Assembly (NCBI GenBank): GCA_963746735.1
Contig: CAVVCO010000026.1
Location: 1-64,000 of the forward strand
Source of the DNA: CAVSWT01 sp963746735
GTDB lineage: Bacteria > Bacteroidota > Ignavibacteria > Ignavibacteriales > Ignavibacteriaceae
Direction: 5' to 3'
Length of the DNA stretch: 64,000 bases
Part shown: positions 9,882 through 20,200 of the stretch, piece by piece
Position numbering within the stretch: the stretch's first letter is position 1
Layout: the number at the start of each line of letters is the position of its first letter
Program-made: the position numbers and the translations under genes
The notes under the pieces: generated by a model
Databases searched by the model: none
Seen by the model: only the letters and a program-made list of their open reading frames with translations
Told to the model about the DNA's origin: nothing

Positions 9882-9944
9882 GAATTGAGAATTAGTTGTT
9901 CATTAAAATTTTGAAAATTAAAAGCTGACTCAGTTTAAATCAAT

Positions 9945-10017
9945 GCTGATGTAGCTCAGTTGGTAGAGCACATCCTTGGTAAGGATGAGGTCACCGGTTC
10001 AATCCCGGTCATCAGCT
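9945..10017 (+). tRNA. tRNA-Thr (anticodon GGT)
   Basis: Acceptor GCTGATG pairs with CATCAGC and the discriminator is T at 10017. The anticodon stem CATCC/GGATG encloses TTGGTAA, anticodon GGT. The D arm contains AGCTCAGTTGGTAGAGC and the T arm CCGG-TTCAATC-CCGG. In many bacteria this gene is followed by tuf; here the next gene is rpmG, and the only tuf in the window is in the str operon. Confidence 0.93.
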
Positions 10018-10092
10018 CACAAAGTTTATGAGGGCATCCCGATTGATTCGGGGGCATTGGCCCCAAAAGAAATATAAAAAAATAGAAGTGTC

Positions 10093-10242
10093 ATGAGAGA
10101 TATAATAACTTTAGAATGTACAGAGTGTAAAAGAAGAAATTACACTACTACTAAGAATAAAAAACTTCATTCCGGCAGAGTAGAATTTAAAAAATACTGC
10201 CGTTGGGATAAGAAGCATACTATTCATAAAGAAACTAAATAA
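10093..10242 (+). CDS. rpmG: 50S ribosomal protein L33 with an incomplete zinc site
   Basis: This is a 49-residue L33 (MRDIITLECTECKRRNYTTT...) of the large subunit, lying between tRNA-Thr and tRNA-Trp. The first half of the zinc ribbon is intact (C9, C12). The second half, CxxC in zinc-binding forms, reads YCRWDKKHT: one cysteine (C36) remains and the other position is aspartate. It may be a partly degenerated zinc form or may bind zinc with a different ligand. The gene keeps the usual rpmG/tRNA-Trp/secE/nusG neighbourhood. Confidence 0.93.
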   Translation: MRDIITLECTECKRRNYTTTKNKKLHSGRVEFKKYCRWDKKHTIHKETK

Positions 10243-10254
10243 AAATTTTTAGCT

Positions 10255-10327
10255 ACGCCAGTGGCTCAATTGGTAGAGCAGCGGTCTCCAAAACCGCAGG
10301 TTGGGGGTTCGAGTCCCTCCTGGCGTG
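10255..10327 (+). tRNA. tRNA-Trp (anticodon CCA)
   Basis: Acceptor ACGCCAG pairs with CTGGCGT, discriminator G at 10327. Anticodon stem GCGGT/ACCGC encloses CTCCAAA, anticodon CCA. T arm GGGGG-TTCGAGT-CCCTC. It lies 12 bp after rpmG and 25 bp before secE, the standard position of tRNA-Trp ahead of secE-nusG. Confidence 0.95.
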
Positions 10328-10352
10328 CTGACTAAACTAAAAGTGTATTATT

Positions 10353-10538
10353 ATGAAAGATAAAATTATAGCCTTTTTTCAGGATGTAGTGAAAGAAATG
10401 AAAAAGGTTACCTGGCCCACAACTGACGAATTAAAAGAATCTACTTATGTAGTTATTGTTGTTTGTTTAATTATTGCAGGTTTTACTTATGTAATTGATC
10501 TGGGTATTAACAAAATATTTCAAGGTATATTTAGGTAA
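10353..10538 (+). CDS. secE: Preprotein translocase subunit SecE
   Basis: This 61-residue single-span SecE is the clamp subunit that embraces SecY in the inner membrane. The amphipathic helix VVKEMKKVTWPTTDELKEST precedes one transmembrane helix rich in V, I and F. It is the short, one-helix form found in most bacteria outside the enterics. nusG follows after 9 bp, so both are translated from one message. Confidence 0.93.
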   Translation: MKDKIIAFFQDVVKEMKKVTWPTTDELKESTYVVIVVCLIIAGFTYVIDLGINKIFQGIFR

Positions 10539-10547
10539 GCTTTAGTT

Positions 10548-11084
10548 ATGGAACAAAAATGGTATGTTGTTAGAACTTTTTCAGGACACGAGAATAAGGT
10601 TAAGAATCTTCTTGAAACAGAATTGAATGAAAATGAACCGCTTAGGGCTAAAATTAATGAAATTCTTGTTCCAACAGAAAAGGTTTTTGAAGTAAAAGAC
10701 GGCAAGAAGAAAAGTAAAACAAAAAACTTTTTCCCGGGCTACATTCTTGTACAAGCTGACTTGGATAATCAGGTTAAAGATTTTATTCTTAACACTCAAT
10801 CTGTAATGGGATTTTTGGGCACAAGGAATAATCCTAACCCCCTTCAGCCGGAAGAAGTTAAAAGAATAGTTGGCAGAATCACCCAGGATGAAAACAGTGA
10901 AAGAATGGAAACTATTTTCAGAAGCGGCGACCTTGTTAAAATCATTGATGGCCCATTCAATAACTTCAGTGGAACTGTTGAAGAAGTAAATGAAGAAAAA
11001 ATGAAAATTAAAGTTATGGTTTCAATATTCGGCAGAAAAACACCAGTTGAAATCGATTTTGTTCAAGCAGAATTAGAAAAATAA
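10548..11084 (+). CDS. nusG: Transcription termination/antitermination factor NusG
   Basis: This 178-residue factor binds the RNA polymerase clamp through its N-terminal NGN domain (WYVVRTFSGHENKVKNLLE, with FPGYILVQ) and recruits Rho or ribosomal S10 through a C-terminal KOW domain (residues about 125-178, SGDLVKIIDGPFNNFSGTV). No insertions. It sits between secE and rplK, the universal order. Confidence 0.96.
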   Translation: MEQKWYVVRTFSGHENKVKNLLETELNENEPLRAKINEILVPTEKVFEVKDGKKKSKTKNFFPGYILVQADLDNQVKDFILNTQSVMGFLGTRNNPNPLQPEEVKRIVGRITQDENSERMETIFRSGDLVKIIDGPFNNFSGTVEEVNEEKMKIKVMVSIFGRKTPVEIDFVQAELEK

Positions 11085-11113
11085 TTTAGAATTTATTTGT
11101 ATAGGTAAATAAT

Positions 11114-11539
11114 ATGGCAAAAAAAATAAGCGGTTATATAAAATTACAAATACCTGCCGGTAAAGCTAATCCCTCTCCTCCGGTTGGCCCTGCTTTGGGA
11201 CAAAAAGGTGTTAACATTATGGAGTTTTGTAAACAGTTTAATGCAAGGACTTCCGATAAGGATGGATTGATTATTCCAGTTGTTATTACTGTTTTTTCAG
11301 ATAAATCATTTACTTTCATTACAAAAACTCCGCCTGCAGCAGTATTGTTAAAAAGAGCAGCGAAGGTTCAAAGCGGTTCTGCCGAACCAAATAGAAATAA
11401 AATTGCTAAAGTTTCAAACTCACAGGTTAAGGAAATTGCCGAATTAAAAATGCCTGACTTAAATGCTTTTGATATTGAACATGCTATGAGCATGGTTGCC
11501 GGTACTGCCAGAAGCATGGGTATTACAGTAGAAGATTAA
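11114..11539 (+). CDS. rplK: 50S ribosomal protein L11
   Basis: L11 forms the base of the L7/L12 stalk at the GTPase-associated centre. The 141-residue protein has the proline-rich N-terminal motif SPPVGPALGQKGVNIMEFCK that contacts release factors and thiopeptides, and the RNA-binding C-terminal half ending in ARSMGITVED. It is followed by rplA after 36 bp. In other bacteria this pair is autoregulated by L1; no operator was identified here. Confidence 0.97.
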   Translation: MAKKISGYIKLQIPAGKANPSPPVGPALGQKGVNIMEFCKQFNARTSDKDGLIIPVVITVFSDKSFTFITKTPPAAVLLKRAAKVQSGSAEPNRNKIAKVSNSQVKEIAELKMPDLNAFDIEHAMSMVAGTARSMGITVED

Positions 11540-11575
11540 CAGAAATTTTATAATTGAATATTAAACGGTGTTGCA

Positions 11576-12268
11576 ATGCAAAAATCTAAAAGAAATAAAG
11601 CTATCAGTGAAGTAGTTGATATTAAAAAAGAATATTCAATCTCTGAAGCTATTCAAATTTTGAAAAATAGCTCAAAAGTTAAATTTAATGAATCCTTGGA
11701 CTGCGCCATTAAGCTTGGTGTTGACCCACGCCATGCAGACCAGATGATTAGAGGAACAGTTTCTTTGCCTCATGGTACTGGAAAAACTGTTAAAGTTTTG
11801 GTAATTGCTAAAGGTGCAAAAGCTCAGGAGGCTTTGGATGCCGGGGCTGACTTTGCTGGTTTTGAAGAGTATCTTGATAAGATTAAAGAAGGTTGGACTG
11901 ATATGGATGTTATTGTCGCAACTCCAGACTCTATGGGCGATTTAGGAAAGTTAGGAAGAATTTTAGGTCCCAAAGGATTAATGCCTAACCCTAAAAGCGG
12001 AACTGTGACAATGGATGTAGCAAAGGCAGTAAAAGAAGTTAAGGCTGGAAAGATTGAATTCCGTGTTGAGAAAGCAGGAATTATTCATACTTCTTTAGGA
12101 AAATTAAATTTTGAAACTGATAATTTAGTTGATAATGCAAATGCATTTTTAAATACTATTGTAAAACTTAGACCATCTTCTGCCAAAGGGCAGTATGTTA
12201 AAAGTCTTTTTCTATCCAGTACAATGGGCCCTGGATTAAAAATTTCAAAAGACGAAGTGGCAGTTTAA
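11576..12268 (+). CDS. rplA: 50S ribosomal protein L1
   Basis: L1 forms the mobile stalk that moves deacylated tRNA out of the E site and usually represses its own operon. The 230-residue sequence has the conserved PHGTGK and LGRILGPKGLMPNPK segments. The 85 bp between rplA and rplJ are AT-rich and probably contain the L10 leader, but I see no convincing hairpin or promoter there. Confidence 0.97.
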   Translation: MQKSKRNKAISEVVDIKKEYSISEAIQILKNSSKVKFNESLDCAIKLGVDPRHADQMIRGTVSLPHGTGKTVKVLVIAKGAKAQEALDAGADFAGFEEYLDKIKEGWTDMDVIVATPDSMGDLGKLGRILGPKGLMPNPKSGTVTMDVAKAVKEVKAGKIEFRVEKAGIIHTSLGKLNFETDNLVDNANAFLNTIVKLRPSSAKGQYVKSLFLSSTMGPGLKISKDEVAV

Positions 12269-12353
12269 GTTATTTTTAGAAAAAAAAGTTTACGCACTCA
12301 AATAAATGCTTCTATTTGACTTGTTATAAATAAACATCTGGTATTGGAGAAAC

Positions 12354-12878
12354 ATGAACAAGAATGAAAAAGCTGACCTCATTTCAGAAATGAAAGAGGT
12401 TATTGATAATTCTTCTGCTGTTTATTTAACAGATTATGCAGGAATTACAGTTGCGGACATAAGTGAAATCCGGAACGAATTCCGTAAGGAAGGCGTCAAA
12501 TACAAAGTTTTCAAAAATACTTTGTTCAAACGTGCTTTAGATGAATCTGGTAAATATGATAAATTAGCAGATCATTTGGTTGGAATGACCGGCTATGCTT
12601 TTGCATCCGGTGATAATTCCGTTGCTCCAGCTAAAATTATTAAAAAATATTTTGATGCAACTCAAAAACTTGCTTTAAAAGCCTGCTATATAGAAGATCA
12701 ATATTATGATGGAAGTAAACTCGTTGAGTTAGCTTCTCTTCCATCTAAAAATGAGATTATAGCTGGAATTTTAAGCAGTATAAATGCACCAGCATCAGGT
12801 ATAGTTGGAGCCATAAATGCAGTAATGAGAGATTTGGTAAATGTAGTTGATCAAATTTCTAAAAGAGAAGCTGCTTAA
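12354..12878 (+). CDS. rplJ: 50S ribosomal protein L10
   Basis: L10 anchors the L7/L12 dimers to 23S rRNA. The 174-residue protein starts MNKNEKADLISEMKEV, has VYLTDYAGI, and ends in the C-terminal helix that carries L12. Its ATG follows TTGGAGAAAC. rplL begins 44 bp later. L10 with L12 commonly binds its own leader to balance synthesis; that is family knowledge, not visible here. Confidence 0.97.
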   Translation: MNKNEKADLISEMKEVIDNSSAVYLTDYAGITVADISEIRNEFRKEGVKYKVFKNTLFKRALDESGKYDKLADHLVGMTGYAFASGDNSVAPAKIIKKYFDATQKLALKACYIEDQYYDGSKLVELASLPSKNEIIAGILSSINAPASGIVGAINAVMRDLVNVVDQISKREAA

Positions 12879-12922
12879 TATTAAATTTTATAAAAAAGAA
12901 ATAAATAATTAGGAGACTATAA

Positions 12923-13297
12923 ATGTCAGAAAAAATATCTGAAATCGTTGAAAAAATTAAAGGGCTAACACTAGTAGAAGCATCTGAATTAAAGACAGCA
13001 TTAGAAGATGAATTCGGTGTAACAGCAGCAGCTCCCATAGTTATGGCAGGTGCAGCACCTGCAGCAGGCGCTCCTGTTGAAGAAAAAACCGAATTTGATG
13101 TGATTCTTTTAACAGCAGGTGATAAAAAAATTAACGTTATCAAGGTTGTAAGGGCACATACTGGTTTAGGCTTGAAAGAAGCAAAAGATTTAGTAGACTC
13201 CGCGCCAAAAGCAGTTAAAGAAGCAATCTCTAAAGATGAAGCTGAAAAACTTAAAAAAGAGTTCGAAGAAGCTGGCGCTACTGTAGAATTAAAATAA
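12923..13297 (+). CDS. rplL: 50S ribosomal protein L7/L12
   Basis: This is the stalk protein that recruits translational GTPases. The 124 residues comprise an N-terminal dimerisation helix, an alanine-rich hinge (VMAGAAPAAGAPVEEK) and the C-terminal factor-binding domain with VIKVVRAHTGLGLKEAKDLV. The ATG follows AGGAGACT. A terminator-like hairpin follows before rpoB. Confidence 0.97.
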   Translation: MSEKISEIVEKIKGLTLVEASELKTALEDEFGVTAAAPIVMAGAAPAAGAPVEEKTEFDVILLTAGDKKINVIKVVRAHTGLGLKEAKDLVDSAPKAVKEAISKDEAEKLKKEFEEAGATVELK

Positions 13298-13331
13298 CAT
13301 TAAGTATTTATATTATAATAGTTTATTAAAA

Positions 13332-13368
13332 AGATGATAAGTCGGTGAAGTCCGTCTTATCTCTTTTT
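13332..13368 (+). terminator. Terminator or attenuator between rplL and rpoB
   Basis: An imperfect hairpin pairs AGA-GATAAG-CGG with CCG-CTTATC-TCT across a TGAAGT loop and runs into TTTTT at 13364-13368. In E. coli the same gap contains a partial terminator that lowers rpoBC relative to rplJL. The position and the T run suggest the same role here. There is no clear new promoter in the 140-bp gap. Confidence 0.65.
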
Positions 13369-13437
13369 ATATTGAGTAATCGATGTTACAGCTTAGAAAG
13401 ATTTGAAAGTAAATGAAAATTAATTGGAGGTTAACAA

Positions 13438-16400
13438 TTGGATAATAATAGAATTTCCTTCGGCAAAATTCCCTCTGTACTGGAAGCTCCTAATTTGTTG
13501 AGTATTCAGAAAGATACGTTTGAAGATTTTGTACAGCAGAATGTTGCTCCTGGTAAAAGAGAAAACAAAGGACTTCAGCAAGTATTTACTTCTAATTTCC
13601 CGATCCTTGATAATAAAGAAAATTATCGTTTGGATTTTATTGAGTATTATATAGAAAAGCCGCGCTACTCGGTTCTAGAATGCGTTGAACGCGGGTTAAC
13701 TTTTGCTGCACCCTTAAAAGGAAAACTTCGCCTTTCAACAAAAGATACGGAAACGGAAGATTTCGTTAATAGTGTTGAACAAGAGGTGTATCTTGGTAAT
13801 CTCCCTTTCATGACTGACAAAGGTACATTTGTAATTAATGGAGCCGAAAGAGTTGTAGTATCGCAGTTACACCGTTCTCCTGGAGTAGCATTTTCACAGA
13901 CAGTTCACCCAAATGGCACCCCTATTTATTCGGCAAGAATAATTCCTTTAAGAGGTTCCTGGGTTGAATTTGCTACTGATATAAATTATGTAATGTATGT
14001 TTATATAGACCGCAGAAAGAAATTCCCGGCAACAACATTGTTAAGGGCACTTGGCTATGCTACTAACGAAGAAATCTTAAATCTTTTCAATTTAATTGAA
14101 GAGATTAATGTTAAAAAAGTTAAAATGGAAGATTATATCGGAAGAACAATTGCTACCGATATATTTGATATGTCTACCGGTGAAATATTTTTAACTAAGG
14201 ACAGTGTTATAACGGAAGAAGATTTAGATAGATTAAATGAAGCAGAGATTGATTCAATTAAATTAATAACTTCAGCAGTTTCACCTGATCAGGATTTAAT
14301 AGTAAATACACTTCGTAAAGATACTGCACATACACAGGAAGAAGCATTGTTTGCAATCTACAGACAGCTTCGTTCTGGTGAAGCTCCGGATCTCGATACG
14401 GCTCAGTCATTAATTGAAAAACTTTTCTTCAATGATAAAAGATATGATCTTGGCGACGTTGGCCGTCATAGAATGAATGATAAACTAAAGCTTAATATAG
14501 AAGAAACAAAGACAGTTCTTACTGTTGAAGATATTATTGAGATTATGAAATATATCATTCAGCTTAGGTTTGGACATCAAAGCGTTGATGATATTGACCA
14601 CCTAGGCAATAGAAGAATTAGAACTGTTGGTGAACAATTGCAGCAGCAATTTAATATTGGTATGGCAAGAATGGCTCGTACTATTAAAGAACGTATGAAC
14701 ATGCGCGATACTGAAAGTTTTACTCCACAGGACTTGGTTAATGCAAGAACAATAAGCAGTGTTATTAATGCATTCTTTGGAACTAACCAGTTGTCACAGT
14801 TTATGGATCAAACTAATCCACTTGCAGAGTTGACACATAAAAGAAGAATGTCTGCTTTGGGACCAGGTGGTTTAACTAGAGAACGTGCCGGATTTGAAGT
14901 TCGTGACGTTCACTATACTCATTACGGACGGCTTTGTCCTATTGAAACTCCGGAAGGTCCAAACATTGGACTTATTTCATCTCTTACAATTTATGCACGC
15001 GTAAATAAATATGGATTCCTTGTAACACCGTATCGAAAAGTTGAAAGAGGCAAAGTATTAAATGAAGTTGAATATTTAACTGCTGAGCAGGAAGATCATT
15101 TCACTATAGCTCAGGCAAATGCTCTTTTAACAGATCAGCAGAAATTTGTAAATGAAAGAGTAAAATCAAGATATAGAGGTGATTTCCCGATTGTAACTCC
15201 TGATCATATTCAGTATATGGATGTAGCTCCGGCTCAAATAGTTAGTGCGGCTGCTGCGTTAATTCCATTCCTTAGAGCATGATGATGCAAACAGAGCATT
15301 GATGGGTTCAAACATGCAGCGTCAAGCTGTACCACTTTTACGTCCTGAAGCTCCAATTGTTGGAACCGGGATGGAAAGAAAATTAGCTTCGGATTCTCGT
15401 TCTGTTATTATAGCAGAAGATAACGGAACAATTGAATATGTTGATTCAGATAAAATTACAGTTCGTTACGATATAAACCCAAACAGTGTTGATGCATTAA
15501 CAACTTTTGATGATGTAAAAAGAGTTACATACCACTTAGCAAAGTTTAACGGTACAAACCAGGAAACTTGTGTAAATCAAAGGCCAATTGTTAAAGAAGG
15601 CCAGAAGGTTGTTAAAAACGAAGTTATAGCTGACGGAACTTCAACCGATGGCGGTGATTTAGCGCTTGGCAGAAACGTGCTTGTTGCATTCATGCCCTGG
15701 CGAGGTTATAACTTTGAAGATGCTATTATTATTAGTGAAAGAATTGTTAGTGAAGATGTTTATACTTCAATTCACATTGAAGAATTTGAATTACAAGTTA
15801 GAGAAACAAAACGCGGCGAAGAAGAATTAACAAGAGAAATTCCAAATGTAAGCGAAGAATCTGTTAAAAATCTTGATGAAAATGGAATTATCCGCGAAGG
15901 TGCGGAAGTAAAAGAAGGTGATATTTTAATTGGTAAAATTACTCCCAAAGGAGAAACTGATCCGACACCTGAAGAAAAATTATTAAGGGCAATATTCGGA
16001 GATAAAGCAGGTGATGTAAAGGATGCATCCTTGAAAGCACCTCCCGGATTAAAAGGAACCGTAATTAAAACCCGGTTATTCAGCAGAAAAAGAAGAGATA
16101 ATGAAACTAAAAAAGTTGAAAAGAAACAGCTTGAAAATTTAGAGTATGATCATAAACAAGCTATTGCAGATCATTATAATAAACTGGTTGAAAAATTAAC
16201 CAAATTAACTGATGGTTTAACAACAACCGGAATTCGCGATCTTGATGGAAGTGTAGTTTTAAGAAGCGGTACAATAATTAAAGATTCAACTTATTCTTCG
16301 TTAGATGATATTACTAAGTTGGATTACACACTTGATTGGTTTGAATCTAAAAGTAAAAACAATCATGTAAGTACATTATACAAAAATTACTTTAACGTAC

Positions 16401-17197
16401 TTGCATCATTAGAAGAAGATTATAAACGAGAAAAAATAAAAATTACCAGTGGTGATGAGCTGCCTCCGGGAATTGTTCAGCTTGCAAAAGTTTATGTAGC
16501 AAAAAAACGCAAGCTGTCGGTTGGTGATAAAATGGCAGGACGACATGGAAATAAAGGTGTAGTTGCTAAGATAGTTCCAATTGAAGATATGCCTTTCTTA
16601 CCTGATGGAACTCATGTTGACATAGTTCTAAACCCGCTTGGCGTGCCTTCTCGTATGAACTTAGGTCAGCTTTATGAAACTGCCTTAGGATGGGCTGGTA
16701 AAAAGTTAGGAGTTAAGTTTGCTACTCCGATTTTTGACGGAGCAAAAATTGAAGATGTTGATGAATGGCTGGAAAAAGCCGGTTTAGAAAGAGGAAGTAA
16801 AACAGATCTTTATGATGGAAGAAGCGGCGAGATGTTTCATCAAAAAGTTACTTGCGGCTATATCTATATGTTGAAGCTTAGCCACCTTGTTGACGATAAA
16901 ATTCATGCAAGGTCGATTGGGCCATACTCATTAATTACACAGCAGCCTTTGGGTGGTAAAGCGCAATTCGGCGGACAAAGATTTGGAGAAATGGAAGTGT
17001 GGGCTTTAGAAGGTTACGGAGCTTCCCATATACTTCAGGAAATATTAACTATTAAAAGTGATGACGTAGCTGGTAGAGCGAAAGCTTACGAAGCGATTGT
17101 TAAGGGTGAAAACTTACAGGAACCAAATATTCCTGAATCATTCAATGTGTTAATTAAAGAACTTCAGGGCTTGGGCCTTGATATGACAATTGGTTAA
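13438..17197 (+). CDS. rpoB: RNA polymerase beta subunit, broken by a +1 frame change
   Basis: This is the catalytic beta subunit, about 1252 residues when joined. It starts with TTG 13438 behind TTGGAGGTTAACAA. The first frame ends ...AAALIPFL and then runs to TGA at 15280-15282. The next frame supplies EHDDANRALMGSNMQRQAVP without a gap, matching the universal beta sequence. The break is at CTT-AGA (15271-15276): skipping one base gives PFL-EHDD. Landmarks on both sides are intact, including GPGGLTRERAGFEVRDVH, GRNVLVAFMPWRGYNFED and the C-terminal GEMEVWALEGYGA. The essential nature of rpoB means the gene must yield full-length protein, so this is either a recoding site or a one-base error in the sequence. 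Confidence 0.95.
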
Positions 17198-17240
17198 TCA
17201 TTGAATATAAATTTCACTTAGAAATTAGGAGATAAAAATT

Positions 17241-20200
17241 ATGCCTTATAGAGTTCAAGAAAATGCAATGCGTGATATAAATAATATCACTATTAGTTTA
17301 GCAAGCCCGGATGTAATATTATCAAGATCTTATGGCGAAGTAACTAAACCGGAAACAATTAACTACCGTTCATTCCGTCCTGAAAAAGACGGTCTGTTCT
17401 GTGAAAAAATATTTGGGCCAACCCGTGATTGGGAATGCTTCTGCGGAAAGTATAAAAGAATCCGTTACAAAGGAATCATTTGCGATAGATGCGGTGTTGA
17501 AGTTACCCAAAAAAGTGTTCGCCGTGAAAGAATGGGACATATTGGTTTGGCAGTCCCGGTTGTACATATTTGGTTTTTCCGTGCACAACCTTCCAAAATT
17601 GGTAACATCATTGGTGTTAGCTTAAAAGAATTAGAGAAAATTATTTATTATGAATCTTATGTTGTTATCAACCCGGGTCCAACTGGATTGAGCAGGTTAG
17701 ATTTAATTTCGGAAGATCAATACTTTGAAGTAATGAATTCACTTCCACAGGGCAATGAAAAATTAGACGACGATGATCCTAAAAAATTCGTTGCTAAAAT
17801 TGGTGGCGATGCAGTAAAAGAAATTCTTAAAGCTACTGACGTCGAAAAGCTTTCGAAAGAACTAAGAGATCAATTAAAAGTTGAAACTTCACAGCAGAAA
17901 AAAGCTGATCTTCTTAAAAGATTAAGAGTGCTTGAAGCTTTTAAAGAAGCAGAAGGTAAAATTGCAAACAAGCCTGAGTGGATGGTATTAAGTTATATCC
18001 CAGTTATTCCGCCTGAACTGAGGCCATTGGTTCCTCTTGAAGGTGGAAGATTTGCTACTTCTGATTTGAATGATCTTTATAGAAGAGTAATAATTAGGAA
18101 CAATCGTTTAAAAAGATTAATTGATATAAAAGCTCCTGAAGTAATTCTTCGTAACGAAAAAAGAATGCTTCAAGAAGCAGTAGATGCTTTATTTGATAAT
18201 TCACGCCGCGGAAGTGCTGTTAGAAGCGATAGCAACCGGCCTTTAAAATCTTTAAGTGATATGCTTAAAGGTAAGCAAGGTCGTTTTCGTCAAAATCTTT
18301 TAGGTAAAAGAGTTGATTATTCCGGCCGTTCAGTTATTGTAGTAGGGCCTGAATTAAAACTTCATCAATGCGGTTTGCCAAAAGATATGGCAGTTGAATT
18401 GTTCAAACCTTTCATCATTAAAAAATTAATTGAAAGAGGTCATAACAAGACTGTAAAAAGCGCAAGAAAAGTTGTTGATAGAAAAGATCCTTTAATATGG
18501 GATATACTTGCGAAAATAATTGAAGGTCATCCAATATTATTAAACCGCGCACCAACATTACACAGATTGGGTATTCAGGCGTTCCAGCCAATCTTAATTG
18601 ATGGACGTGCTATTCAGCTTCACCCAATGGTTTGTACTGCATTTAATGCGGATTTTGATGGTGACCAAATGGCGGTTCACGTACCTTTATCTTATGAAGC
18701 TCAATTAGAGGCTTCTTTATTAATGCTAAGTAGTCATAACATTCTATCGCCGCAAAATGGCAGCCCCATTGTTGTTCCTACTCAGGATATAGTTTTAGGC
18801 TGTTACTACCTTACCAAATATAAAGAAGGTGAAAAAGGCGAAGGGATGACATTTGGTTCATCCGAAGAAGTTATTATTGCTTATAACTCAAAAGTCGTTG
18901 GGCTTCATGCAAAAACTAAAGTTAGAATTGATGGTAAATTTATTGACACTACAGTTGGAAGAGTAATCTTTAATCAAATTGTTCCAAAAGAAATGGGATT
19001 CTTTAACCAGCTTTTAATTAAGAAAACATTCGGTGGATTTATCGGTCTGATGTTTATGAGGCTTGGTAATAAAGTAACTGCAAAGTTTCTTGATGATTTA
19101 AAAGAAATTGGGTTCAGATATTCAACAGCCGGTGGACTTTCAGTAAGTTATGCAGATATGATTATTCCTGAAGAAAAGGTTAATCTTATCGCAAAGGCAA
19201 ATAAAAAAGTTGAAGCAATATTGAATGAACACGAGCAAGGTGTTATTACAGATGCAGAACGTTATAATAAAATTATTGACGTTTGGACACATACAACTAA
19301 TGATGTTGCCCGTGCTTTGATGGAAAAAATTAGAGGCCATAACCATGGTTTCAATTCTCTTCACATGATGGTTGACTCTGGTGCTAGAGGTTCGCAAGAA
19401 CAGGTTCGCCAGTTAGCCGGTATGAGAGGATTGATGATGAAACCTCAAAAAAGCTTGTCTGGCCAGGCAGGTGAAATTATTGAAAACCCGATTGTGGCAA
19501 ATTTCAAAGAAGGTTTAACTGTACTTGAATACTTTATATCAACTCACGGCGCAAGAAAAGGTTTGGCAGATACGGCTTTAAAAACTGCTGATGCCGGTTA
19601 TCTAACTCGTAGATTAGTTGATGTTTCTCAAGATGTTATTATAAGTGAAATTGATTGCGGAACTATATTGGGTATCGAAGTAACAGCAATTAAAGATGTT
19701 GAGCAGGAGAGAGAACCTCTTGGTGAGAGAATCACCGGAAGAACTGCTCAGGAAGATGTGTACGATCTTAAAACCGATGAGTTAATTATTGCTGCCGGTG
19801 ATATAATTACTGAAGAAATTGCTGAAAAAATTGAAGACGCTAGTATTGAATCCGTATATATAAGGACTGTGCTTACATGTGAATCAAAACGTGGGGTATG
19901 CGCTAAGTGTTACGGTAGAAACCTAACCACAGGGAAGATAGTTGAAATTGGTGAGGCTGTTGGTATCGTTGCTGCACAATCCATTGGTGAGCCTGGTACT
20001 CAGCTTACTCTTAGAACTTTCCATCTTGGTGGTACATCTTCAAGAATTGCAAGTCAATCTCAAGTAGAATCCACTTCGGAAGGTATTGTTAAATATGAAC
20101 GTATATCATTTGTAGAGAAATCTGATTTCTTGGGTAAAGTAAAAGTAGTCACAGGTAGAAGAGGTGTTTTAGGCGTTTATGATGAGAATAACCGTCAGAT

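Noticed and set aside
15302..17197. A separate gene for the second half of rpoB, as in lineages with split polymerase genes
   Set aside because: The second frame continues exactly at the base of the break with no missing or duplicated residues and no ribosome binding site before ATG 15302; a true split usually leaves some spacing or overlap and new start signals.
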